Shown: piece by piece, positions 41,848 to 50,836 of the stretch
How positions within the stretch are numbered: position 1 is the stretch's first letter
How the letters are laid out: the number at the start of each line of letters is the position of its first letter
Assembly: GCA_008633435.1 (NCBI GenBank)
Contig: RKSL01000037.1
Location: 1 to 56,503 of the forward strand
Length of the DNA: 56,503 nucleotides
Direction: 5' to 3'
Origin: Candidatus Desulfobulbus rimicarensis
GTDB lineage: Bacteria > Desulfobacterota > Desulfobulbia > Desulfobulbales > Desulfobulbaceae
Translations under genes and position numbers: made by a program
Notes under the pieces: model-generated
Databases searched by the model: none
The model's input: only the letters and a program-made list of their open reading frames with translations
What the model was told of the DNA's origin: nothing

Positions 41848-43935
41848 ATGGCTGATCCGTTTAGAAAAAAACTTGTCCCGATAACAAAACTGCAAAACGT
41901 TCGCGGAGTGGATCTTCCCATTGGCCTGGATTTTATCCAGCTGGTGGTCACCGGCCCACCCGGAGCTGGAAAAACATATTATATCAACACGATACATGGC
42001 TGGCCAAATGAAGGCTACCTCGATCTCACCCGCAAGGGCTGGTGGAAAGACCGCTCACTCACCTACCGGCCTCGAGAAGTTCACCTTGGCCTGCCTTTTG
42101 AGGGGATGCCGCAGGCCCTGGCAGTTTTTGACCAGCAATGGCTTGAGGCCTCCCCGCCCCTGAAACTGCAGCTGGGACGGTTTCAACTGCCTCCGGACGG
42201 CAGCAGATTCTTTGAGACCAATTGGCGAAAACGATATATTTTTGAATTTCTGCTGCCAACTGCCGAGGTAATTTTCAAACAACGTCAATCCCGACAATCT
42301 GAGGGATATTTCCCTGTTGATGAAGACCTTTCCCTGGAAATGGTCAAACGCCAGCTGGCAATTTATCAGGAAGTTGTGCTCTACATGCACCGGGTCAAGA
42401 TGCAGGTCTATGTTCGGGAATCGCTTGACAAGCCCCCAATGTGCATTGTTGAAGAAAATGACGCCGGTATCCCGCGCTGGGCCACGGCTCAACCCCCACC
42501 CCGGCCAAGCCTGAAAACCATGGATGGCTGGCGCAGGCTCATCCTGCGGCGTGATCCCATCAACTGGATAACCGTTACCAACAGCTGGCAACCCATTACC
42601 AGGGAAGGACGGGTAGCCCATGACGGCCATCCCTTTGAACTCAAAATTGGTAAGCGGAGGCTGCGTTTTTATCCGGAACTTCCCCTGGGGGTTCGCAAAA
42701 AATATCTGCGTCGCAACTGGCTGGTAACTGACCCGCGGACTTTTGGTTCGCGTATCTGCGGATTTACCCGAATTCGTCCTGCTGATACAGTGATGATTGG
42801 CCGGGCAAATCAAGAATATCAGGCAATTTTCTCCTTTGGCAAAGACGTTGGCAAACGCCATGTCAACATCACCAACGAAAAAGGGGATATCATCATCACC
42901 CCTCTTGAGGAAGACCGCCGGGTTGAGATAACCAGCTTAACCGATACAGACCGTGAATCCCGGGTAGAAACACGACGCTATGTGGCCATTGAAGAGATCC
43001 GCTCTATTTACGGCGGAGACATTGCTCTGTTATCACCCGAAAATGCCCTGGCACTTCTTAAAGAGGTCAACTCCCTGCTCGAAAGAGAACGCTACCGTCC
43101 TCTCAACTCTGAAGGACACCCGGGAGGGCTGATTGAAATTCCCGAAGAAAAGATTCCCATTATTGTCGGTGATCTTCATGCCCAGGTAAATAACCTGTTG
43201 AAAATTCTAACAGAAAACCGCTTTCTGGACGCACTTGAAGCAGAATCGGCATGTCTGATTATTCTCGGAGATGCTGTACACTCGGAGATCCCCGGTGAAA
43301 TGCGTACAATGGAAGACTCTATACTTATCATGGATATTATCCTTACCATGAAAAAACGTTTTCCAGACAATGTCTTTTATCTCCGTGGTAACCACGACAG
43401 TTTTGCCAGTTCAATCAGTAAAGACACTGTTCCCCAGGGAGTGGTCATGCAGCAGCAACTGCTCGATCTCCGCGGCAAGGAATATATGAATGAAATGGCA
43501 CGTTATTACGAGCTTCTTGCCTATGTTATTACATCGAAGAATTTTGTTGCCTGCCATGCCGGGCCTTCCCACAAGAAAGTTACCCGGTCAAAGCTCATCA
43601 ATCTGCATAAACATCCAAAAATCAGACATGATCTGATCTGCAGCCGCCTCAAACGCCCCAACTATCTGGCTGGATATTCCAAAGGAGATGTCAAACGGTT
43701 TCGCAAGGGGCTGGGGCTGGCAAAGAGCACTCCATTCATTGTCGGCCACACGCCCATTGATCCTTCGGGCAGTGTATGGCGCAATGTTGCTGATATTAAA
43801 GGACATCACATCATTTACAGTGGCAGGCCCAGTGGCCCGGCTGTTTTTGTGCAACTCAACGGCCAGATGATCCCCCTGCGCTACCCGGCAGAACCACTGA
43901 TAAAACTTATTGGTAAAATCGGCAAAAAAGGGTAG
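41848..43935 (+). CDS. P-loop / FHA-like / PPP-type metallophosphatase fusion protein
   Basis: A 695-residue soluble protein from an ATG with AGGA five bases upstream. Residues 36-43 are a clear P-loop (GPPGAGKT). A middle part of about 300 residues is unfamiliar, except that about 300-370 resembles an FHA fold (MIGRANQEY, then FGKDVGKRHVNI, then IIITPLEEDRRVEI). The C-terminal ~260 residues are a PPP-type phosphatase: GDLHAQ (~441), GDAVHSE (~473), RGNHDS (~512), HAGPSH (~569), GHTP (~632); the usual GDxVDRG is altered to GDAVHSE. It may both phosphorylate and dephosphorylate a substrate, as Pnkp-type repair proteins do, but order and middle region differ. DUF47 and PiT genes follow 62 bases on. 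Confidence 0.75.
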   Translation: MADPFRKKLVPITKLQNVRGVDLPIGLDFIQLVVTGPPGAGKTYYINTIHGWPNEGYLDLTRKGWWKDRSLTYRPREVHLGLPFEGMPQALAVFDQQWLEASPPLKLQLGRFQLPPDGSRFFETNWRKRYIFEFLLPTAEVIFKQRQSRQSEGYFPVDEDLSLEMVKRQLAIYQEVVLYMHRVKMQVYVRESLDKPPMCIVEENDAGIPRWATAQPPPRPSLKTMDGWRRLILRRDPINWITVTNSWQPITREGRVAHDGHPFELKIGKRRLRFYPELPLGVRKKYLRRNWLVTDPRTFGSRICGFTRIRPADTVMIGRANQEYQAIFSFGKDVGKRHVNITNEKGDIIITPLEEDRRVEITSLTDTDRESRVETRRYVAIEEIRSIYGGDIALLSPENALALLKEVNSLLERERYRPLNSEGHPGGLIEIPEEKIPIIVGDLHAQVNNLLKILTENRFLDALEAESACLIILGDAVHSEIPGEMRTMEDSILIMDIILTMKKRFPDNVFYLRGNHDSFASSISKDTVPQGVVMQQQLLDLRGKEYMNEMARYYELLAYVITSKNFVACHAGPSHKKVTRSKLINLHKHPKIRHDLICSRLKRPNYLAGYSKGDVKRFRKGLGLAKSTPFIVGHTPIDPSGSVWRNVADIKGHHIIYSGRPSGPAVFVQLNGQMIPLRYPAEPLIKLIGKIGKKG

Positions 43936-43997
43936 AGAAGACCTGTATTTTATAACAACCATTCAACTGATTATCATCCACTAAGGAGAACAAGCTG

Positions 43998-44684
43998 ATG
44001 GCTATGAAAACAACCAGCCCCCTGGCTGGCTTACTTCGGAGATCACCTTTTAAGCCCATTCAGGAACACATGCGAACAGTGTTTTCCTGTGTTTCCCTTT
44101 TGCAACCACTTTTTGAGGCGCTCTCTGCAAAAGACGCAGAAAAAGTCAAGGAACTGGCCACCCGGATTGGCAGCCTGGAAACAGAGGCTGATAAACAAAA
44201 AAGTGTGTTCCGACTGCACATGCCAAAAACGCTGTTCATGCCTGTTGATCGCCGCGACCTGCTCAACCTTCTGCGCGACCAGGATGGACTGGCAGATGAC
44301 GCGGAAAAAATCAGCCAGATCCTTATCAGCAGGGATATGGAAACACCAGATGCTATCAAGCCCCTTCTGGACGAACTCCTTACCGGGACACTTGCCATCT
44401 GCTCTGAGGCCAAACTGATGATTGAAGAACTTGACGAGCTGGTTCAGGTCGGTTTTGGAGGACGAGAACACGATAAGGTTATTGAAATGATTGCCGGAGT
44501 TCGATCAAGCGAGGACACCCTTGATCAGACACTGCACCAGATCAAACGGTCACTCTTTGCCATAGAAGACACGCTGTCACCGGTTTCCATAATGTTCTGG
44601 TACCAGATTTTTGATCTGCTGGGGAACATGTCCAATCAGGCAGAGAATATGTCGGACAGGCTGCTGCTCTTTTTGTCCAAGTAA
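43998..44684 (+). CDS. DUF47 (PhoU-like) protein paired with PiT
   Basis: A 228-residue all-helical protein of the TIGR00153/DUF47 family, related to PhoU, with acidic helices such as ATRIGSLETEADKQKS and DQDGLADDAEKISQIL. The family is usually encoded next to PiT phosphate transporters and is thought to regulate them. Here the PiT gene follows after 130 bases. AAGGAG precedes the ATG. The P-loop/PPP protein gene ends 62 bases upstream on the same strand. Confidence 0.9.
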   Translation: MAMKTTSPLAGLLRRSPFKPIQEHMRTVFSCVSLLQPLFEALSAKDAEKVKELATRIGSLETEADKQKSVFRLHMPKTLFMPVDRRDLLNLLRDQDGLADDAEKISQILISRDMETPDAIKPLLDELLTGTLAICSEAKLMIEELDELVQVGFGGREHDKVIEMIAGVRSSEDTLDQTLHQIKRSLFAIEDTLSPVSIMFWYQIFDLLGNMSNQAENMSDRLLLFLSK

Positions 44685-44814
44685 GCAGTTTGCACTGAGC
44701 ACAATATTGTACGCGGCCATGGGGAGGCTGCGGGCAACATCATCCTATTGTTGCAGTTGTATATCTATACCATGAGTTTTCAACCGATTTTCGGTAACTG
44801 AGGAGAGAGAGAAG

Positions 44815-46080
44815 ATGGAAATTATTTCAGCATACGGCACCATTCTGATTGTGCTGGCAATGGTTTTTGGGCTGTACATGACCTGGGGGGTCGGAGCCAA
44901 TGATCTAGCCAATGCCATGGGTACCTCTGTTGGGGCCGGCGCAGTTTCAGTCAAACAGGCCATTGGCATTGCCATTGTCTTTGAATTTGCGGGCGCTGTA
45001 CTTGCCGGCGGACACGTGACTAAAACAATTCGTAAGGGTATTATTGACCCCACCGCAATTATTGACCACCCGGAAATTCTGGTTTACGGAATGCTGGCCG
45101 CTCTGCTGGCTGCAGCGGTCTGGCTGATGATTGCTTCGACTAAAGGGTGGCCTGTGTCAACAACCCATTCCATTGTGGGTGCGCTGATCGGCTTTGCCCT
45201 GGTCGGCATTGGCCCGGACGCGGTAAACTGGGGGAAAATAACAAAAATCATTGCCAGCTGGGTTATATCTCCCCTGATTGGCGGTACAATTTCTTTCCTG
45301 CTGGTCATGAGTACCAGAAAGCTCATTTTTGACACGGAAAACCCTCTAAAAAATGCCAAGAAATTTGCACCAATGTACATCTTTCTTGTCGGCTTTGTCA
45401 TCTCGCTGGTCACCCTGTTCAAGGGATTAAAACATCTCCATATTGATTTAAGTGGAAGCGCGAGTTTTATGCTGGCCATTGGTATCGGCGGCCTCACAGC
45501 ACTGCTGGGTTGGATCCTGGTACGAAAAGTTGCTGAAGACCCGGAGGCTGATCGGGATTTTCATTTTGCCAGCGTGGAAAAGGTTTTCACGCCGATGATG
45601 CTCTTTACAGCCTGTTCCATGGCTTTTGCCCACGGCTCAAACGATGTGGCAAACGGTATCGGCCCGCTGGCTGCAGTTGTCTCCATTGTCTCTTCTGGTG
45701 GCGAAGTCATGCAAAAATCGGAAATGCCGATCTGGATTCTTTTTCTCGGTGGTACCGGCATTGTTATCGGCCTGATTACTCTTGGCTACCGGGTCATGCT
45801 CACTGTCGGCACCAAGATCACCGAGCTTACACCTTCGCGTGGATTTTGCGCAGAACTGGCAGCCGCTTCAACAGTTGTCCTGGCCTCACGAACCGGACTT
45901 CCTGTCTCAACCACCCATATTCTTGTCGGCTCTGTGCTTGGTGTCGGCCTTGCCCGGGGTATTGGCGCCCTTGACCTGCGGGTTGTGATGAACATTATTA
46001 TTTCCTGGCTTGTAACCTTGCCCGCCGGTGCTGTGATGGCCATGGTGTTCTTCTTTTTTCTGAAAGGAATTTTTGGCTGA
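44815..46080 (+). CDS. PiT-family inorganic phosphate transporter
   Basis: A 421-residue inner-membrane protein with about ten to eleven hydrophobic segments. Both halves carry the PiT signature: GANDLANAMGTSVGAGAVS near the start and AHGSNDVANGIGPLAAV past the middle, with paired PVSTTHSIVG and PVSTTHILVG motifs. It takes up phosphate with protons or Na+ at low affinity and complements the high-affinity Pst system at the start of the window. GGAGAG precedes the ATG. The role of DUF47 as its partner follows from family knowledge. No Pho-box-like array was seen upstream. Confidence 0.93.
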   Translation: MEIISAYGTILIVLAMVFGLYMTWGVGANDLANAMGTSVGAGAVSVKQAIGIAIVFEFAGAVLAGGHVTKTIRKGIIDPTAIIDHPEILVYGMLAALLAAAVWLMIASTKGWPVSTTHSIVGALIGFALVGIGPDAVNWGKITKIIASWVISPLIGGTISFLLVMSTRKLIFDTENPLKNAKKFAPMYIFLVGFVISLVTLFKGLKHLHIDLSGSASFMLAIGIGGLTALLGWILVRKVAEDPEADRDFHFASVEKVFTPMMLFTACSMAFAHGSNDVANGIGPLAAVVSIVSSGGEVMQKSEMPIWILFLGGTGIVIGLITLGYRVMLTVGTKITELTPSRGFCAELAAASTVVLASRTGLPVSTTHILVGSVLGVGLARGIGALDLRVVMNIIISWLVTLPAGAVMAMVFFFFLKGIFG

Positions 46081-46112
46081 CCAGACCACTTCGACATATC
46101 AGGCATGGTACT

Positions 46113-46160
46113 GCAGAGATTCAACTGAAAAACTTTACAGGGCAGCAGTTGAATCTCTGC
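46113..46160. terminator. Hairpin between convergent PiT and rsmE genes
   Basis: A perfect 15-bp inverted repeat, GCAGAGATTCAACTG / CAGTTGAATCTCTGC, with an 18-base loop. The right arm lies inside the last codons of rsmE. No long T-run follows, so a factor-dependent or bidirectional terminator is possible rather than a classic intrinsic one. Confidence 0.5.
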
Positions 46161-46890
46161 TGAAAATTTGGGCACATAGTTGTAACTGAGCAAGTAAGGC
46201 CACCACAGCCGTATCTACATGCAGTATCCTGCTGCCCATTGAGAATCCAACAAACCCCTGCCTGGCAAAGCATTCCATCTCAAAGGTATTCCATCCCCCT
46301 TCCGGGCCAACAGCCAAAATATTCTTTGAAGACTTGCCAGCCTGGTTCACAGCTGAGGGAAGCCGGGTGGCAACAGTGGGATGGGCAATCAACCTGTTTC
46401 CGGTCAAGGTGGGGACAATATCCTCCACAAAGGGTTTGAAGCGATGATACAGGGTTATCTCCGGCAACCGGGTGTCCACAGCCTGCTCAAGCCCGTCCAG
46501 AAGTAAATTACGTAATTTTTCCGGATGCAAAACCGGGGAATGAAAAAACGACTTTTCCACCTTGGCTGAACGGATAAGATGAAAATGACGTACCCCAAGA
46601 ACTGTGGCCTGTTTAATGATTCTCTGCACCATTATGGGACGGGGCAATGCCAGAATTAACTCCACCTCAGGAACCTCCGGCGGAGGAGCATCAAGATGGA
46701 CAGCCAGCCCAACCCCATGTTCATTAAGGGCAGTTATCCTGCCCTGCCCCATCCTGCCGTTGACCATACCGATACGCACGGTATCCCCGACAGTTAAACG
46801 GAGAATTTTTCTGATGTGTTCAGCTCTGCGATCATTGAGCACCAGCTGGTTTTCGTCCAACTCGTGGGGTTCGAATAAAATAAGGTTCAT
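46135..46890 (-). CDS. rsmE: 16S rRNA m3U1498 methyltransferase RsmE
   Basis: SAM-dependent SPOUT methyltransferase acting on U1498 of 16S rRNA. The 251-residue protein has the N-terminal PUA-like part (RRAEHIRKILRLTVGDTVRI), then the family motifs LILALPRPIMVQRIIKQATV, AVGPEGGW and GSRILHVDTAVVALL that form the SAM knot. It is divergent from waaA across 129 bases and convergent with PiT. It is unlinked in function to its neighbours. Confidence 0.93.
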   Translation of the reverse strand: MNLILFEPHELDENQLVLNDRRAEHIRKILRLTVGDTVRIGMVNGRMGQGRITALNEHGVGLAVHLDAPPPEVPEVELILALPRPIMVQRIIKQATVLGVRHFHLIRSAKVEKSFFHSPVLHPEKLRNLLLDGLEQAVDTRLPEITLYHRFKPFVEDIVPTLTGNRLIAHPTVATRLPSAVNQAGKSSKNILAVGPEGGWNTFEMECFARQGFVGFSMGSRILHVDTAVVALLAQLQLCAQIFSRDSTAAL

Positions 46891-47019
46891 GGCAGTTTGA
46901 CAAGAGTATGGAAATGCGTGATAATCAAAAGTTGTACCATCTATGTTCCGGGTTACAATTAATGATCGCTGAATCTACCCCCCCCTGGACAACCTTGCAA
47001 ATCAATAAACACTACGCCC

Positions 47020-48303
47020 ATGATCCTGGCTTATAATTTTCTGCTTACCCTGCTGACAATACTCTTGTTACCTGGTATTGCCTGTATTGTCCTTGGCCGG
47101 AAAAAATACCGGGGAAAGACCATGGAGCGACTTGGCGTTTCCACAAGCACCAGCAAAATAAGCAAGACGCTGGCTGACATCCCGGACAAAACAAAGGTGA
47201 TCTGGATACATGCGCTGTCTGTTGGCGAGGTGACCTCTGCGCTTCCCCTGGTCAGGGCTTTGCATAAAGAAATGACAAACGCTGCAATTGTCTTCACCGT
47301 TGCAACCAGTAGCGGTCGGGAGACTGCGGAAAAGATCATTGCCCCCTACGTCACTGCGATTGCCTACTCTCCATTTGATTTCTGGTTTTCGGTTAAACGC
47401 TATATTAAGGCGATCAGGCCGGATCTTTGTATTTTGATAGAGACAGATTTCTGGCCCAACTGGCTTCACCTGCTCAACAAAAACAACTGTGCTGTTATGC
47501 TGGCCAATGGACGAATATCACAACAATCCTTTGCCACTTACCGCAGATTTCGTCTGTTCTTTCTTCCCCTGTTTCGCTGCTTTTCCCTGCTGTCCATGCA
47601 GACTGCCGCAGATGGCAACCACATGATTGGCCTCGGAATTCATCCCGGAAAAATCATCACTCTGGGCAATCTGAAATATGCCCTTGATGCGGACAACCTT
47701 CCTGTCTGTCCAGAACGAAAAGAACTAGGGATTGCCCCGGCCCATACAATACTCCTGTGCGGTTCAACCCATTCAGGAGAAGAAAAGCTGCTTTTTGCAG
47801 CCTTTGCCAGGCTTGCTCAACACCACCCTCTGTTTCTCATTATTGCACCTAGAGATATCAGCCGAGCGCAAAAACTCGTCCAACTGGCAGCATCTTATGG
47901 ACTCAAAGCCCGTACCAGAAGCAGCCACGGTAGTGGTGGCACAGTGTTAATCCTTGATACCATTGGCGAACTGGCAAGCTGCTACCGACTGGCCACCCTG
48001 GCCTTTGTCGGCGGCAGCCTGGTTGCCCGGGGAGGGCATAATCCCTTAGAACCTGCAGCATGCGGTGTAGCGGTACTCTTTGGGCCACACATGGAAGATT
48101 TTGCGGAAATTGCCAGGGATCTTCTTGAGTGTGGCGGGGCAAAAACCATTACCCGGCACTCTCTTGAAGAAACCATCAACACGCTGCTGACAACAACAAA
48201 ACTTCAACAAGATATGGCTCAAAATGCCAAAAGCCTTATCCTCAGGCATCAGGGCTGTATGGAGCGCCACCTCCAGGCAATCGGGAAACTGCTCAACCAC
48301 TGA
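47020..48303 (+). CDS. waaA: 3-deoxy-D-manno-octulosonic acid transferase WaaA (KdtA)
   Basis: Adds Kdo to lipid A precursor on the inner face of the inner membrane. The 427-residue GT30 protein has an N-terminal membrane anchor (about 3-26), WIHALSVGEVTSALPLVRAL, the substrate motif ETDFWPNWL, and C-terminal FVGGSLVARGGHNPLEPAACG that binds CMP-Kdo. It shows the organism builds lipopolysaccharide. comEC starts eight bases after its stop. No strong ribosome binding site is visible before the first ATG. Confidence 0.93.
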   Translation: MILAYNFLLTLLTILLLPGIACIVLGRKKYRGKTMERLGVSTSTSKISKTLADIPDKTKVIWIHALSVGEVTSALPLVRALHKEMTNAAIVFTVATSSGRETAEKIIAPYVTAIAYSPFDFWFSVKRYIKAIRPDLCILIETDFWPNWLHLLNKNNCAVMLANGRISQQSFATYRRFRLFFLPLFRCFSLLSMQTAADGNHMIGLGIHPGKIITLGNLKYALDADNLPVCPERKELGIAPAHTILLCGSTHSGEEKLLFAAFARLAQHHPLFLIIAPRDISRAQKLVQLAASYGLKARTRSSHGSGGTVLILDTIGELASCYRLATLAFVGGSLVARGGHNPLEPAACGVAVLFGPHMEDFAEIARDLLECGGAKTITRHSLEETINTLLTTTKLQQDMAQNAKSLILRHQGCMERHLQAIGKLLNH

Positions 48304-48311
48304 ACCAGGTC

Positions 48312-50822
48312 ATGGCTCTTTTTGAAACACTTCAAAGATTCAGGTGCTGGCTTCTGCATAACATGCTGCTGCCTGTTACCTTCTGCTTTATAGTCGGCAT
48401 TATCATCGCTGCATTTTTTCCTGCGTTCATTCCAAAATTCCTTTACCACATCCTCGTCCTGCTGCTTTGCGCCGGAACAGGCATGCTCTATCACCGGAAA
48501 AATAACGCCGGAATTTTCTGCTGTTTTTCTCTGTTTTTACTGTTGGGTTATGTCCACATGATTCAGCATACAGATAATCAGTTACGACTGGAAACAGTTG
48601 CCGCAAAACTTCGACAATCTGCCCAGGTGAGTTTACTGGGCAGGATGAAAACCATGGCAGAATGCAGCCAGGATAAATGCCGTTTTGACTTTGAGGTGTA
48701 TAAACTGCTCATCCATGACTCCAACCAGCAATGGGCGGATGTGGACGGTACAGTCCGCCTTACACTTCACGGCTCCCTGAACGAACAACCGGGCAGGCTG
48801 CTGCTGATCAGGGCAAAAGCAGGGCCAATAACAAACTTTAAAACACCTGGCGCCTTTAACTATAAAGGCTATATGGCAGCAAAAAATATTTTTATCAGTG
48901 GCTGGATTCAAGATACACAAAATATTCTGCCGGTTATTGACCACACAGGCGAATTTCTCACTTCATACAGATATCTCCCGGAACGAGTGCGCCAACAGGT
49001 TGCCCGTTTTATCAGCACAAATCTTTCCAATGACGTCGCAGGAATCTACCAGGCGTTGCTGGTCGGCAGCCGGGCTGGTGTGTCTCCCCTGATACTTGAA
49101 CAGTTCAAGGCGACAGGAACCATGCATTTACTGGCAATTTCCGGCCTTCACATGGGGCTTCTCGGTTTGATGATCGGCTCAATACTTAACTGGCTGCTCA
49201 GACGCTCTGAATGGCTTTTACTTCATACCCATGTCCCAGGACTTGCCCTGTTGGGCACACTGCCCGTTCTCCTTGGATATGGTTTTATAGCCGGGATGAA
49301 TACCCCTGTGTTACGCGCCCTGGTCATGTCCTCCATCCTGCTCTTTTCCATCATCCTCAGAAAACACTACGATCTTCTTCATCTGGTGGCTGCTGCGGCA
49401 CTGTTCATCCTGGTGGCAACCCCCCATGCCCTGTTCACAGCATCGTTTCAACTATCTTTTGCAGCAGTCACAGCCATGGCTCTTTTTCTACCACCCATAA
49501 AGTCTTCCCCTGTTGCAGAAGACGAGCCTGATAGAAAGCGTTTTCTGGTCGTCAAGTACTTTCGTACTGCCCTGTTGATTTCGTTTGCAGCAACCGCCGG
49601 CACTCTGCCCTTTATGCTCTATCATTTTAACCGATTTTCCCCGATTGGCCCGGTAATGAACCTGATCATTGAACCTTTACTCTGCTTCTGGGCTCTTCCC
49701 CTCGGAATTATTGCCATACCCTTCATGGCAATCGCTCCTCAGCTGGCAATATTTTTGCTTAAAATCGGCAGCATGGGCATTATTGCTAGTAAGCAATGTA
49801 GCGCAATTGGAGCATCTCTCCCCTTGTCATCAATCTGGACTATTACCCCGTCTCCCGGCGAGATACTTGCCTACGGAGCCATTCTGCTGGCATTTCTTTG
49901 CAGGAATAAACGGCCTCTTAATTTGCTGCCAATTGCACTGGCCAGCTGCATCCTCCTGGTACATTTTACCATGGGGATTTTCCTGCCCTCAAAGCCCTTA
50001 ACCAGCCAGGTAACATTTCTTGATGTAGGACAAGGAAACTCCACATTTTTACACCTCCCAGATGGCTCCCGTATTCTTGTCGATGGAGGGGGCGGGAGAA
50101 ACAGCAGTTTTAATACCGGTGAGCGTATTATTGCCCCCTACCTCTGGAAACAGCGTATCTGGCGACTTGATCAAGCCGTGATCACCCATCCCCACAGCGA
50201 TCATTTCAATGGTATGGATTTTATTATCCCACACTTTCGACCGCAAATTGTATACGTTAATGGTGATGACAGGGGGGAGGGCAACTATGCCGAAATTCTC
50301 AAACTTGCCCGGCAGACAGGCGCAGACATTCGTATTCCTGAAACAGGGCAAATCCTTGCTCAGCAGAAAGATTACCAGCTTACTGTTCTGGGGATGAACG
50401 GAATATTGGACAAGACCAGACCAAGTGTCAACGACCGTTGTCTGGTCTTACGTTATACACACGGCAGACGCAGCTTTTTTCTTCCTGCTGATATCAGCGC
50501 AGAAAGCGAAAATTGTCTCCTGGATAACTGGCAGAATCTACACTCGGATGTCCTCCTTGCCTCACACCATGGCAGTGCAACAGCGAGCAGTCCATCCTTT
50601 ATCAAGGCCGTCTCTCCGTCATTAATTGTCGTCTCAGCAGGAAAAAACGGTAAAAAATATTATCCGGCGCCAAAGAATATTATCGCCTGGAAAAAGCAGC
50701 ACATCAAAACCTATATTACCAGAAATATGGGGACAATTACCTGTACAACAAATGGAAACAGTTTGGGCTGCATCCCCTTCACGCAGAAAACGCAGCCCAA
50801 AAACAACACTGACTCAAAGTGA
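48312..50822 (+). CDS. comEC: ComEC/Rec2-type DNA internalisation protein
   Basis: An 836-residue inner-membrane channel candidate for uptake of single-stranded DNA. N-terminal hydrophobic segments (about 15-80) precede an OB-like DUF4131 region. The competence domain has GTMHLLAISGLHMGLLGL followed by several membrane segments (about 260-540). A C-terminal metallo-beta-lactamase domain (about 565-800) shows FLDVGQGNSTF, ITHPHSDHFNGM and SHHGS. All ComEC domains are present and intact, so natural transformation is possible. It is joined to waaA by eight bases and meets pilT tail to tail 14 bases on. Confidence 0.93.
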   Translation: MALFETLQRFRCWLLHNMLLPVTFCFIVGIIIAAFFPAFIPKFLYHILVLLLCAGTGMLYHRKNNAGIFCCFSLFLLLGYVHMIQHTDNQLRLETVAAKLRQSAQVSLLGRMKTMAECSQDKCRFDFEVYKLLIHDSNQQWADVDGTVRLTLHGSLNEQPGRLLLIRAKAGPITNFKTPGAFNYKGYMAAKNIFISGWIQDTQNILPVIDHTGEFLTSYRYLPERVRQQVARFISTNLSNDVAGIYQALLVGSRAGVSPLILEQFKATGTMHLLAISGLHMGLLGLMIGSILNWLLRRSEWLLLHTHVPGLALLGTLPVLLGYGFIAGMNTPVLRALVMSSILLFSIILRKHYDLLHLVAAAALFILVATPHALFTASFQLSFAAVTAMALFLPPIKSSPVAEDEPDRKRFLVVKYFRTALLISFAATAGTLPFMLYHFNRFSPIGPVMNLIIEPLLCFWALPLGIIAIPFMAIAPQLAIFLLKIGSMGIIASKQCSAIGASLPLSSIWTITPSPGEILAYGAILLAFLCRNKRPLNLLPIALASCILLVHFTMGIFLPSKPLTSQVTFLDVGQGNSTFLHLPDGSRILVDGGGGRNSSFNTGERIIAPYLWKQRIWRLDQAVITHPHSDHFNGMDFIIPHFRPQIVYVNGDDRGEGNYAEILKLARQTGADIRIPETGQILAQQKDYQLTVLGMNGILDKTRPSVNDRCLVLRYTHGRRSFFLPADISAESENCLLDNWQNLHSDVLLASHHGSATASSPSFIKAVSPSLIVVSAGKNGKKYYPAPKNIIAWKKQHIKTYITRNMGTITCTTNGNSLGCIPFTQKTQPKNNTDSK

Positions 50823-50836
50823 GCTTGAAGCAAAAA

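Noticed and set aside
42055-42861. Minus-strand frame of 268 codons opposite the P-loop/PPP gene
   Set aside because: No ribosome binding site, no recognisable motif, and the plus strand codes a continuous three-part protein.
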